Positions 25,038 through 33,666 of a stretch of DNA of 64,000 bases are shown one piece after another (position 1 is the stretch's first letter; each line of letters opens with the position of its first letter). The DNA is taken from positions 744,001 to 808,000 of the forward strand of contig JADJWQ010000006.1 in assembly GCA_016716265.1 (NCBI GenBank). The letters are read 5' to 3'. Under the pieces are notes generated by a model. That model ran no database searches, had not been told where the DNA came from, and worked only from the letters and a program-made list of their open reading frames with translations. Source of the DNA: Planctomycetota bacterium. GTDB taxonomy: Bacteria > Planctomycetota > UBA1135 > UBA2386. Made by a program: the position numbers and the translations under genes.

Positions 25038-27584
25038 ATGACCACGTATCCCGCCCGCCTCCGTCGCGCACCGCTCGCGACGCTCGTTCTCGCAGCCTGC
25101 GCGGCGACGTTCGCCGGCTGCGACTCGTCGTCCGAGTCCGCACCGACGCGCCAGCTCCAGACCGTCCACCGGTTCCAGTTCGACCCGGCCACGCACGAGT
25201 ACGTGGTCGACGGCCAGGACATCCCCGAGGCCGACGTGCAGCGCGACCTCGCGGGCTCGCTGTGCTCCCGCTGCCACGCCGAGGCCGTCACCTCGCTGAT
25301 GGACTCGGTGCACTTCCGCATCGCGGCGCCGACCGAGCGCGTGATGTTCCCGGGCGGTGGCGCGCACGGCATGCTCGACCGCGCCTGCGGGCTGCCGGCG
25401 ACCACCGGCCTGACCAACTACACGAGCGACATCAACCTGGGCGAGTGCGCCAAGTGCCACGTCGGTCGCTACGCGCCGATGATGGAGGGCTTCTTCGCGG
25501 CGATGTTCGGCCAGATGGGGGTCACCGACCCGACCGGTCAGGCGCACGAGCTGGTCGTCGGGGGCCTCGACTGCCTGATCTGCCACAGCGAGAGCTACGC
25601 GGCGGTCCCCGACGGCGTGCTGGCGAACGTCGCCGGCGCGGCCGGCAACGGCGCGTCCCCGACGCCGGTCGGCTCGGCGCGCGCGGCGCGCGACAACGGC
25701 GACTTCGACCACGACGGCGACCTCGACCTCGTGATCGACATGGACGGCGACGGCGTCGCCGACGCACCGCTGATGTACGACGCCGACGGCAATGGGCAGC
25801 CCGACACGCCGTGGCCGACCGTGGCGCAGGACCGCAGCGTCGCGGCGATCGCGACGATCGGGCGCACGACCGAACACACCTGCCTGCGCTGCCACGAGCA
25901 CGCGCGCACCGGCTACAAGCGCGGCACGCTGTTCGCCGCCGGCCACGACGTCCACGCGACGCTGCAGACCGGCCCGTTCGAGACCAGCGAGAACCGCTGC
26001 ACGGCCTGCCACCGCGCCGACGACCACAAGTTCGTGCGCGGCCACATGGTCGGCGGCGATCTCGCCGCGGCCGATCACCTCGCACCGGCGCCGGGCGCGG
26101 CACCCGATCCGAACGATCCGACCGACCTGCGCTGCGACACCTGCCACGACGTCGTGAACGACCCGGTGCTCAGCGCGCGCCACCTGGCCGACCACGTCGA
26201 GAAGATCGCGTGCGAGACCTGCCACATCCCGGCGGGCAGCGGCATCACGTACTCGCTGTTCGGACACGGCGGCCAGGTGTCGTTCGGTCGCAACCCCCAC
26301 GGGAAGGACACGCTGCTGGTCGTCAAGGACATGTACGAGGCCGGCGACGCGGCGGACCTCGACGCCGACTTCGACGCCTACCGCACGCCCCCCATCCTGA
26401 TGTGGTTCGACGGCGGCACGTCGTTCCTCGCGCAATCGCTGAGCGCGCGTGGCATGCCGAACGCGAAGATCACGCCGTTCAAGCCGATGGCGAACGGCAT
26501 GGTGTTCGACACCCGCTACTTCGATGGCGCCGTCGAGATGAACGAGGCCGGCGCGAGCTACAACGCGCACTCGATGTACCGCTTCTTCGCCAACGGCAAC
26601 AATGCCGAGGCGTTCGCGGGACTCGGGCTCGTCGACATGACGCCCACCGCCATCCGCCAGATGACGGTCGCCGGGTTCCAGAGCACGGACCCCGACGTGC
26701 AGACCATGGCGCTGATGTTGATCTTCCCGAACCTCGTCTACTTCGACAAGGCGAACTTCGGGTACGAGCACTACCTGACGCGCACCGGCTCGCCGTTCGA
26801 CGTCGACGACGACGGCATCATCGACCCGAACCAGCCCTTCCTGTTCGACATGCTCGAGGCGGCCAATGCGGGCCTCCGGCAGTTCCAGGGCTTCAATGGC
26901 CCGATGGGCTTCCCGGCGAACTACGAATGGTATCCGCCGTTCCAGGACGCCTCCGAGCTGATCAGCATGAAGCTCCCCGACGGCTCGCTGATCAAGATGT
27001 TCCTGCAGATGCAGTTCGGCCAGCTCCCCGAGCCGCAGCGCTCCGCGTTGCTCGCGGCGATCGACAAGTACCCGTCCTACTCGCAGATCACGCTCGGCGG
27101 CCACGGCGTCGCGCCCGCGAGCCAGGCGCTCGGCTCCACGAGCTGCCGTGACTGCCACTCGGCCAGCGGTGCTCTCGGCCGCCCGATCCCGGTCGGACGC
27201 AAGGTGCCGACCAACATGGGCCCGATGGGGACGATCGAGTTCCCGCTCTACGCGTGGCGCTACTACGACGTGCGCGGACTCGTCGACCTCGGGCTCGCGG
27301 TGCAGTGCGAGGACATCGTGGCCGGCACGGCCGACGTCGACATCGACGGCGACACGCGCTACCTGCGCACCAGCGCGGGCGAGTTCGTCGTCAACTGGCT
27401 GATGCCGGACGCACCGGGCGGCTTCGCCCCGGCCGACGCTGCCGCGAGCCTCGACGGCACCGGGCTGACGGCCCAGGACCTGACCTGGAACGGCGGCCGC
27501 TGGATGCCGGTGCTCGAGCCGGTCGTCGAGCTGGTCCCGAACTGGCAGGTCCTCGGCCTGCCGTCCAGCGTCATCTGGAACTGA
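25038..27584 (+). CDS. Octahaem c-type cytochrome lipoprotein
   Basis: An 848-aa exported electron carrier or oxidoreductase. The N-terminus has a signal and lipobox FAGC with Cys28, so it is probably membrane-tethered by lipid. Eight CXXCH haem sites occur in order: CSRCH (76-80), CAKCH, CLICH, CLRCH, CTACH, CDTCH, CETCH and, far downstream near residue 700, CRDCH. Between haems 3 and 4 lies an Asp-rich segment (DFDHDGDLDLVIDMDGDG) like thrombospondin-3/EF-hand calcium loops, with further Asp-rich loops later (DVDDDGIIDPN). The long stretch between haems 7 and 8 has no assigned fold. Distinct from standard nitrite or hydroxylamine octahaem enzymes by length and spacing. Overlaps the sulfatase gene tail to tail by 14 bp. 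Confidence 0.9.
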   Translation: MTTYPARLRRAPLATLVLAACAATFAGCDSSSESAPTRQLQTVHRFQFDPATHEYVVDGQDIPEADVQRDLAGSLCSRCHAEAVTSLMDSVHFRIAAPTERVMFPGGGAHGMLDRACGLPATTGLTNYTSDINLGECAKCHVGRYAPMMEGFFAAMFGQMGVTDPTGQAHELVVGGLDCLICHSESYAAVPDGVLANVAGAAGNGASPTPVGSARAARDNGDFDHDGDLDLVIDMDGDGVADAPLMYDADGNGQPDTPWPTVAQDRSVAAIATIGRTTEHTCLRCHEHARTGYKRGTLFAAGHDVHATLQTGPFETSENRCTACHRADDHKFVRGHMVGGDLAAADHLAPAPGAAPDPNDPTDLRCDTCHDVVNDPVLSARHLADHVEKIACETCHIPAGSGITYSLFGHGGQVSFGRNPHGKDTLLVVKDMYEAGDAADLDADFDAYRTPPILMWFDGGTSFLAQSLSARGMPNAKITPFKPMANGMVFDTRYFDGAVEMNEAGASYNAHSMYRFFANGNNAEAFAGLGLVDMTPTAIRQMTVAGFQSTDPDVQTMALMLIFPNLVYFDKANFGYEHYLTRTGSPFDVDDDGIIDPNQPFLFDMLEAANAGLRQFQGFNGPMGFPANYEWYPPFQDASELISMKLPDGSLIKMFLQMQFGQLPEPQRSALLAAIDKYPSYSQITLGGHGVAPASQALGSTSCRDCHSASGALGRPIPVGRKVPTNMGPMGTIEFPLYAWRYYDVRGLVDLGLAVQCEDIVAGTADVDIDGDTRYLRTSAGEFVVNWLMPDAPGGFAPADAAASLDGTGLTAQDLTWNGGRWMPVLEPVVELVPNWQVLGLPSSVIWN

Positions 27585-29184
27585 GCGCGGCACCGGGCTG
27601 CGGCCCGGCCGCGGGCATCGCGGCGCGCCAGCCGGCGTGGAGCCGCGCGGCGAGCTCGGCGACGAGCTCCGCCTGCGCGGGCTCCGCCGCGAGGTCGACC
27701 GTCTCGCCCGGATCGCGCGTCAGGTCGTAGAGCTCGACCCCGGCGAGCGCGCCGTCGTCGACGCGCCGCCATTCGACGTAGCGATGCGTCTCGGTGCGGA
27801 TCGCGCGGCCCTGGTAGGCGATGCCGTCCGGGGCGATCCACGGACCGTCGCGCAGGTACTGGCTGAACGCGGCGCGCTTCCAGGCGCGCGACGGATCGCG
27901 CAGCAGCGGCGCGAGGCTCGCGCCCTCGCGCCCCGCCGGCGGCGTGATCCCGCACAGCTCGCACAGCGTGGGGAACAGGTCGACGAGCTCGACGAGGCGG
28001 TCGCACTGCGCGCCCGTGTCCTGGGCGCCGGGCGCGCGCACGAGCAACGGCACGCGCGTGTCGATCTCGTAGTTCGTCATCTTGCCCCAGCTGCAATGGT
28101 CGCCGAGCTTCCAGCCATGATCGCTCCACAGGACGACGATCGTGTCGTCGCGCAGACCCTGCTCGTCCAATGCAGCGAGCAGCCGCCCGATCTGCGCATC
28201 GACATAGCTGACGGACGCCAGATAGCCGTGCACGAGCAGGCGCTGCTCGGCCTCGGCGAGCGGGCCGTCGGCAGGTTGGCCGATGTGCCGGAAGTCGGTG
28301 TAGCCGCGCAGCTCGCGCATCGTGTTGATCGCCATCGGCGGCGCGCCGGTGGTCAATGTGCCCGGCACCGCGAGCGGCACGCTGGCGCGGTCGTACAGGT
28401 CCCAGTAGCGCTTCGGCGCGTTGAACGGCAGGTGCGGGCGGTAGTAGCCGACCGCCAGGAAGAACGGCTGCCCGGCGCGGCTCGCGGCCGCCAGCTCACC
28501 GAGCCGGTCCACCGCCCAGCTCGTCTGCGCGCCGTCGTAGTAGGCGTCGTCGTCGACGTCCGGCGCCTCGGTCGCCTGCGCCTTCAGGTAGTAGAAGCCG
28601 AACCGGTCCCGCGCGCGGTCGGCGCGCCCCGCGTCGATCAGCTGCTGCTGGCGCGCCGCCTGGACGGCGAGTCCGTCCTCGCCGCGGTAGACGGCATCGG
28701 GATCGAACGGATAGCCCGGCAGGTAGACGCGCTCGTCCCAGGACGGCGCGTCCGGGAACACGTTGTGGTAGAGCTTGCCGATGCTCGCGGTGAACCAGCC
28801 CTGCGCGCGGAAGTGCTGCGGCAGCGTCACGACGTCCGGAGCGACCTTGCGGAGGTCGGTCGCGAGGTCGAGCACGCCGGTCGTGTCCGGTCGCAGGCCC
28901 GTCATCAAGCTCGCGCGCGACGGGTTGCAGACCGCGGACTGGCAGTAGGCACGGGTGAACGTGACGCCTGACCGCGCCAGCTCGTCGAGGTGCGGCGTGA
29001 CGGCGTGCTTCGCGCCGTAGCAGCCGAGCTCCGGCCGCAGATCGTCGACCGCGATGAACAGCACGTTGGGCCGGCGCGGCGCCGCGGCGGCGGCGGGCGA
29101 GGCGTCACCGGGGCGGTCGCCAGCCGGTCGGGCCGCACACGCGGCGAGCAGGACGGTCGCGACAGCGGCGAGGGGGCGCAGCAT
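27571..29184 (-). CDS. Sulfatase, iduronate-2-sulfatase-like lipoprotein
   Basis: A 537-aa type I sulfatase. An N-terminal signal ends in a lipobox-like LAAC (Cys16). The metal-binding start PNVLFIAVDDLRPELGCYG is followed by the formylglycine motif CNPSRASLMTG with Cys86 as the residue to be oxidised, SIGKLYHNVFPD and WSDHGWKLGDHCSWGK, matching the iduronate/choline-sulfatase group. Likely removes sulfate esters from polysaccharides outside the cytoplasm. Planctomycetes typically carry many such genes. It needs a formylglycine-generating enzyme, not encoded here. Confidence 0.94.
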   Translation of the reverse strand: MLRPLAAVATVLLAACAARPAGDRPGDASPAAAAAPRRPNVLFIAVDDLRPELGCYGAKHAVTPHLDELARSGVTFTRAYCQSAVCNPSRASLMTGLRPDTTGVLDLATDLRKVAPDVVTLPQHFRAQGWFTASIGKLYHNVFPDAPSWDERVYLPGYPFDPDAVYRGEDGLAVQAARQQQLIDAGRADRARDRFGFYYLKAQATEAPDVDDDAYYDGAQTSWAVDRLGELAAASRAGQPFFLAVGYYRPHLPFNAPKRYWDLYDRASVPLAVPGTLTTGAPPMAINTMRELRGYTDFRHIGQPADGPLAEAEQRLLVHGYLASVSYVDAQIGRLLAALDEQGLRDDTIVVLWSDHGWKLGDHCSWGKMTNYEIDTRVPLLVRAPGAQDTGAQCDRLVELVDLFPTLCELCGITPPAGREGASLAPLLRDPSRAWKRAAFSQYLRDGPWIAPDGIAYQGRAIRTETHRYVEWRRVDDGALAGVELYDLTRDPGETVDLAAEPAQAELVAELAARLHAGWRAAMPAAGPQPGAALSSR

Positions 29185-29224
29185 GGCGCCGCAGGATAGC
29201 CGGCGGTGTCGCGCGCGGCGCTCC

Positions 29225-30424
29225 TCACACGCGCTCGACGACCATCGCGATGCCCTGGCCGCCACCGATGCAGGCGCTGGCGACGCCGAGCGTCTTGTCG
29301 GCGGCGTGCAGCTCGCGCACCAGCGTCAGCAGGAGCCGCGTGCCGGTCGCACCGAGCGGATGGCCGAGCGCGATCGCACCGCCGTTGACGTTGCACCTGT
29401 CGCGGTCGAGCTCGAGCTCCTTCTCGCAGCCGAGGTACTGGCCCGCGAACGCCTCGTTGATCTCGACGAGCTCGAGGTCGGCGATCGCGATGCCGGCCTT
29501 CTCGCAGGCCATGCGAATCGCCGGCACCGGCCCGATCCCCATCAGCTCCGGCGGCACGCCGGCGACCGCCCACGAGCGGATCCTGGCCTTCGGCTGCACA
29601 CCGAGCGCTCGCGCGCGCTCGGCGGTGGCGACGACGAGCGCCGCCGCGCCGTCGACGATGCCCGACGCGTTGCCGGCGGTCACCGTGCCGTCCTTGCCGA
29701 ACGCCGGGCGCAGCGCGGCGAGCGCCTCGAGCGTGGTGTCCGGCTTGATGTGGTCGTCGCTGTCGACCCGGATCTCGTTGCGGCCGCGCTTGACCGTCAC
29801 CGGGACGATCTCCTCCGCGAACTTGCCGGCCTTGACCGCCGCGGCGCCGAGCTGGTGGCTGCGCAGCGCATAGGCGTCCTGCTCGGCGCGGCTGACGCCG
29901 AACTTCCTCGCGACGTTGTCTGCCGTCTGCGCCATGAAGAAGCCGCAGAACGGATCCTGCAACCCGGCGAACAGCATGTCCTCGAGCGGCGGCTGCGTGC
30001 CGAAGCGGATGCCGCTGCGGATACCGCGCAGCACGAACGGCGCCTGGCTCATGTTCTCCATGCCGCCCGCCACGCACAGCGACGCCTCGCCCATGCCCAT
30101 CGCGTGGCAGGCCGACACGACCGACTGGATGCCGCTGCCGCAGATCCGGTTCAGCGTGAGCGCGGGCACCTCGATCGGGATCCCGGCGCGCAGCGCGACG
30201 TGGCGCGCGCCGTAGTGGGCGTCGACGCTGGTCTGCTGGGCGTTGCCGACGAAGACCTGATCGACGTCGCCGGGCGCGACCCCGGTGCGCTCGAGCGCTG
30301 CCCGCGTCGCGATCGCGCCGAGCTCGATCGCCGACAGGTCTGCGAACAGCCCGTAGCCGGGCGTCCCCGAGTACTCCGCCATCGGGGTCCGCGCCCCGCC
30401 GAGGATCACGAATTCGTGGGCCAT
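29225..30424 (-). CDS. Acetyl-CoA C-acetyltransferase (thiolase)
   Basis: A 399-aa thiolase of the degradative/biosynthetic type (EC 2.3.1.9). Active-site Cys95 lies in NRICGSG, His355 in GHPLGATG, and the second Cys385 in CIGGGQG; EINEAFAGQ is also present. It catalyses reversible Claisen condensation of two acetyl-CoA. No partner genes (hydroxyacyl-CoA dehydrogenase, PHB synthase) are adjacent, so the pathway cannot be named. It lies 40 bp upstream of the sulfatase start on the same strand, but a functional link is doubtful. Confidence 0.95.
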   Translation of the reverse strand: MAHEFVILGGARTPMAEYSGTPGYGLFADLSAIELGAIATRAALERTGVAPGDVDQVFVGNAQQTSVDAHYGARHVALRAGIPIEVPALTLNRICGSGIQSVVSACHAMGMGEASLCVAGGMENMSQAPFVLRGIRSGIRFGTQPPLEDMLFAGLQDPFCGFFMAQTADNVARKFGVSRAEQDAYALRSHQLGAAAVKAGKFAEEIVPVTVKRGRNEIRVDSDDHIKPDTTLEALAALRPAFGKDGTVTAGNASGIVDGAAALVVATAERARALGVQPKARIRSWAVAGVPPELMGIGPVPAIRMACEKAGIAIADLELVEINEAFAGQYLGCEKELELDRDRCNVNGGAIALGHPLGATGTRLLLTLVRELHAADKTLGVASACIGGGQGIAMVVERV

Positions 30425-30502
30425 CGGCGCAGCATCGGGGACGCGGCCGGCGCGGACAAGCGCGCGCCGGCGCGGCCGGTCAGGCGCGGGCTCGGTCCCG
30501 CG

Positions 30503-31105
30503 TCACGGGATGACGCGCGCGTAGGCCTGCGCCTGCGCCAGGAACAGGCCGAGGAACTCGCGCAGGCGTGGCTCGGTGATGCCGTCGCTGCACAGCAGGT
30601 CGGACTCGAGGCAGTAGTCGCCGTCGCTGTCGACGTAGGCGCGCGAGAACTTGTGGTCGCGGTTCCAGTCGTTCGGGACCGTGAGGTCGTTCTTGCGCGA
30701 GCCGATGATGCCGAAGTAGGCCATCAGGTCGGCGTCGGTCTCGTCGATCAGGATCAGCATCTGGTAGCCGGACGCGGTGATCACGAGGTTCTGACCCTCG
30801 ACGCGCGCCTCACCGAGCCCCTCGCGCTGCACGAACTTGACGATGTCGTCCGCCGTCCAGCGCTTGCCCGCCGCACCGCCCGCAGACGGGCGATTCATGC
30901 CGAGCGGGTTGCCCGCGGCGGCAGGCACGGCCACCGTCGCGCGGCGCAGGACGTCGAAGGCACGGTCGATCTCGGCCTGGCTCGGCCGGGGCGGGTCCTG
31001 CGGCGCAGCGCGGGAGACGTCGAAACCACCGAGGCCGAGGAGCGCGCCGAAGGCGATGACGGCACCGAGGCGGACAGGGAGCGAACCCAGCAGATTCGGA
31101 AGCAT
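30503..31105 (-). CDS. Secreted YbjN-domain protein
   Basis: A 200-aa protein with a signal peptide (hydrophobic run LGAVIAFGALLGLGG, cleavage near residue 34, SRAAPQ). The last 120 residues match the YbjN family in pattern: VKFVQREGLGEARVEGQNLV, then LILIDETDADLMAYFGI, NDWNRDHKFSRAYVDSDGDY and CLESDLLCSDG. YbjN-like folds are related to type III secretion chaperones and are otherwise uncharacterised. Export is unusual for the family but common among planctomycete members in my judgement. It stands alone downstream of the LysR gene on the same strand. Confidence 0.78.
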   Translation of the reverse strand: MLPNLLGSLPVRLGAVIAFGALLGLGGFDVSRAAPQDPPRPSQAEIDRAFDVLRRATVAVPAAAGNPLGMNRPSAGGAAGKRWTADDIVKFVQREGLGEARVEGQNLVITASGYQMLILIDETDADLMAYFGIIGSRKNDLTVPNDWNRDHKFSRAYVDSDGDYCLESDLLCSDGITEPRLREFLGLFLAQAQAYARVIP

Positions 31106-31296
31106 GTCGGAACTCGACGAGAGCGGGCGTGGGTTGAAGGAAACGGCCGCGACGCCGGCGCGCGCGCACCGACCACGGCCAGCAGATCATCGGCAGTCTA
31201 AACGCGCCCGCTACAGGAACCTGCCCGGACAATCCCCTGTCGCCTCGGGCATCCTGCCCGGGAGCACGAGGCGGCGCGCACCGCGCGTGGAGCGCC

Positions 31297-32214
31297 TCAC
31301 GAGGCCCCGTCGAGCTGTGATCTGACCGCGGCGAGGACCGCGTCGCAGGCGGTGGGCCAGCCCGCCGGTCGGCCGAGCCGCACCGCCAGCAGCGGGCGAT
31401 CGGGCAGACCCGGCTCGGTCTGCAGCGGGGTGAGCGGCTGTCCGGGTGCCGCGCCGAGCGCGCGCGGGAGCACGGCCAGCAGGCCGCCGGCCAGGCAGGC
31501 GTCGACGCTCAGGCGCTGATCGTCGACGTGCAGTGCGAACCGCCGCTTCGGACCGTGGACGGGCCAGCCGTCGTGCACGTTGCCGTGCTCGTCGGGGAAC
31601 GGCCCGACGAACGGCTGCTCGGTGAGTTCCTCGATCGATACCACGCCGCGAGCCGCGAGCGGGTGGCCCGGGGCGCAGAACACCGCGACCGCGAACGCTC
31701 CGATCGGCTCGCTGACCAGCCCGTCGACGTTGAGCGGGAACGCTCGCAGCGCGACGTCCAGGTCGCCGCGCCGGAGCTGGGCGCCGACCGCACCCGGATC
31801 CCGCGTCACGATGCGCGCGGACAGCTGCGGGTGCTCGGCGCGGAGCGACGCGAGCGCCGGCAGCACGAACGCGCTCGAGATCGCCCCCGAGCTCGCGATG
31901 CGCACGCAGCCCTGCAGACCGTCGCCAGCCAGCCTCTCGAGGCCACAGTGGACATCGCGGAACGCATCGAGGACCGCCGTCAGGAAGTCGCGGCCCGACG
32001 GCGTCAACATCAAGCGGCGTCCGTTGCGCTCGAACAGCGCCGTGCCGAGCACGGCCTCGAGCTGGCGCATCGACCTCGACAGCGCGGACGGCGTGACGTC
32101 CATCTGGCGCGCCGCGGTCGGCAAGTGCTCCGACTCGGCGACGGCCCTGAACGCCGGTAACCACTGCCAGAATTCCCGGATGCGCTGGAAGCGGTGCATG
32201 GATGACGACGGCAC
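31297..32214 (-). CDS. LysR-family transcriptional regulator
   Basis: A 305-aa regulator. The winged helix-turn-helix is near residues 18-75 (AFRAVAESEHLPTAARQMDVTPSALSRSMRQLE, then LFERNGRRLMLT). The periplasmic-binding-like effector domain runs from about 100 to 300 (GCVRIASSGAISSAFVLPAL, DVALRAFPLNVDGLVSEPIG, CLAGGLLAVLPRAL). LysR regulators usually control a divergent neighbour; here the neighbour upstream (32449) is on the same strand, so no target is obvious. Confidence 0.92.
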   Translation of the reverse strand: MPSSSMHRFQRIREFWQWLPAFRAVAESEHLPTAARQMDVTPSALSRSMRQLEAVLGTALFERNGRRLMLTPSGRDFLTAVLDAFRDVHCGLERLAGDGLQGCVRIASSGAISSAFVLPALASLRAEHPQLSARIVTRDPGAVGAQLRRGDLDVALRAFPLNVDGLVSEPIGAFAVAVFCAPGHPLAARGVVSIEELTEQPFVGPFPDEHGNVHDGWPVHGPKRRFALHVDDQRLSVDACLAGGLLAVLPRALGAAPGQPLTPLQTEPGLPDRPLLAVRLGRPAGWPTACDAVLAAVRSQLDGAS

Positions 32215-32448
32215 TTCATTGCGCTCGTCGCAACAGTGCGCGGTACTTCGTTACGCGCCCACGAGCTTCGGGCCGGAGCTTCACTCTCGAGACAGGCGCC
32301 GGGCTCCCGATGGAGGAAGGATTACCGGGCCGGCGCCTGCTCGACAACCTGGAACTTCCCGCAATCCGTTCCCCCCATGCCGACACCTCAGGCATTTCCC
32401 GCGACCGCTGCCCCCGTGTCCTCGGATGCGCGGCGCGACGGTCCCGCG

Positions 32449-33498
32449 TCAGCGCGTCGCGATGGCACCGCTGTGCGCGCCGGCGAAATCGCGCAGCGCG
32501 AACGCCAACCGCAGCGGGATCCCGCCCGGCAGCGGCTGTGCGCTGCCGAGCGTGATCGAGGTCGGTGAGATCGCGCGCGGCTGCAATGCCTGGAGGATGT
32601 CGATGGCCGGGACCTCGACACCCCACAGCGCCGTACGCAATGCACTCAGGTCGAGGTCGGCGATCCCGTCGGGGTCATTGCAGGAGATCCTCAGGTCGCC
32701 AGCGAGCGTGATCACGACCTGGGCCTGCGGCCCGCGCGGCGCGGCGTTGCCGGCGTGGTGCAGTACCGTGACCGCGTCGATGTCCGCGCTGCCCGCGCCG
32801 GCGTCACGGATCGGCGCTCCCGATGCATCGACGTCGACACCGCTGCGGACGTCGACGAGACGCACCAGGGCGATCGCCCGCAGATCGACGCGTCCCGCGA
32901 TCACCAGCGGGTCGGCACCGAGCTCCGCGAGATCGATCGGATCGCCGCCGGCCAGCACGATGTCCTCGGGGTCGGCCGCGCCGAGCCGCGTCGGCAGCGT
33001 GCCCCCGAGCCCCGCGTAGAAGCCCGTGTGCACGAAGGCGAAGGCGCCCGGGTCGACCTGCGGCCCCGTGTATCGCGACGGCACGCGCGCGAAGTCCACG
33101 CCGTTGCTCGACACCTCGACGAAGCAGACCTCGGCGAACGTCGTCCAGGGCTCGCTGCTCGACGCGAACGCGTTCTCGAACACGATCAGGTCGGCACCCG
33201 GACCATCCTGGATCGTCACGTCGAAGCCGAGCGTCAGGCTGCCGCCGATGCCGAGCGAGTGCACCCCGAGCGCACCATCGGGCGCGCCGAGCGCGTTCGG
33301 CGGCGCGAAGATGCCGCCGCCGGCCCGCCCCTGCTCGTCGAACGCGACGACGCGGGTCGCGTGGATGTTCGGCGCACCCTGGGTGCGCGCGGGAGCTGGG
33401 TGGAGGGCGAGGAGCGCGGGCAGCCACAGCAGGGGACGTGGACGAGGGCGGCCGGCGCCCGCGCGCCCGGACCGCCGCACGGAAGGCACAGTCGGCAT
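32449..33498 (-). CDS. Secreted cell-surface protein, unknown function
   Basis: A 349-aa exported protein with a long basic signal peptide (RRSGRAGAGRPRPRPLLW, cleavage near ARTQ). The body matches a beta-sandwich surface family recognised by a phrase like GPGADLIVFENAF, FAEVCFVEVSSNGVDFARVPS and DPEDIVLAGGDPIDLAELG. Members are seen in planctomycetes and other bacteria without known activity. ATG 33498 is preferred to upstream starts because it gives the signal peptide directly. It diverges from the large secreted hydrolase-like gene at 33667 across a 168-bp region holding a palindrome. Confidence 0.78.
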   Translation of the reverse strand: MPTVPSVRRSGRAGAGRPRPRPLLWLPALLALHPAPARTQGAPNIHATRVVAFDEQGRAGGGIFAPPNALGAPDGALGVHSLGIGGSLTLGFDVTIQDGPGADLIVFENAFASSSEPWTTFAEVCFVEVSSNGVDFARVPSRYTGPQVDPGAFAFVHTGFYAGLGGTLPTRLGAADPEDIVLAGGDPIDLAELGADPLVIAGRVDLRAIALVRLVDVRSGVDVDASGAPIRDAGAGSADIDAVTVLHHAGNAAPRGPQAQVVITLAGDLRISCNDPDGIADLDLSALRTALWGVEVPAIDILQALQPRAISPTSITLGSAQPLPGGIPLRLAFALRDFAGAHSGAIATR

Positions 33499-33575
33499 GC
33501 GAGGATGCTGGCCCCATAGACTGGCTGTGGGAAGAACTTCCGGCCCTGCCGCGCAGCGACTTGCATCGGTTTCTT

Positions 33576-33591
33576 GCCATGACGTCATGGC
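33576..33591. promoter_or_regulatory. 16-bp perfect palindrome between divergent genes
   Basis: GCCATGACGTCATGGC is fully self-complementary. It lies 78 bases upstream of the surface-protein start (33498) and 76 bases upstream of the start at 33667, almost exactly central, in an unusually A/T-rich stretch. Position and symmetry suggest an operator for a dimeric regulator serving both genes. Confidence 0.5.
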
Positions 33592-33666
33592 GAGATTCAG
33601 GTCCTTACTAACAAACGACTTGCGGAATCACCGCCAGTCTTTGGGGCCAGTCTCCAAAATGTGCGG

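Noticed and set aside
24150..27593. A 1,147-codon minus-strand frame opposite the cytochrome
   Set aside because: Val/Ala/Arg/His repeats with no motif, while the plus strand encodes eight CXXCH sites and a lipobox.
32215..32448. Small plus-strand frame in the LysR/surface-protein gap
   Set aside because: No family resemblance and Arg/Ala-rich low complexity.
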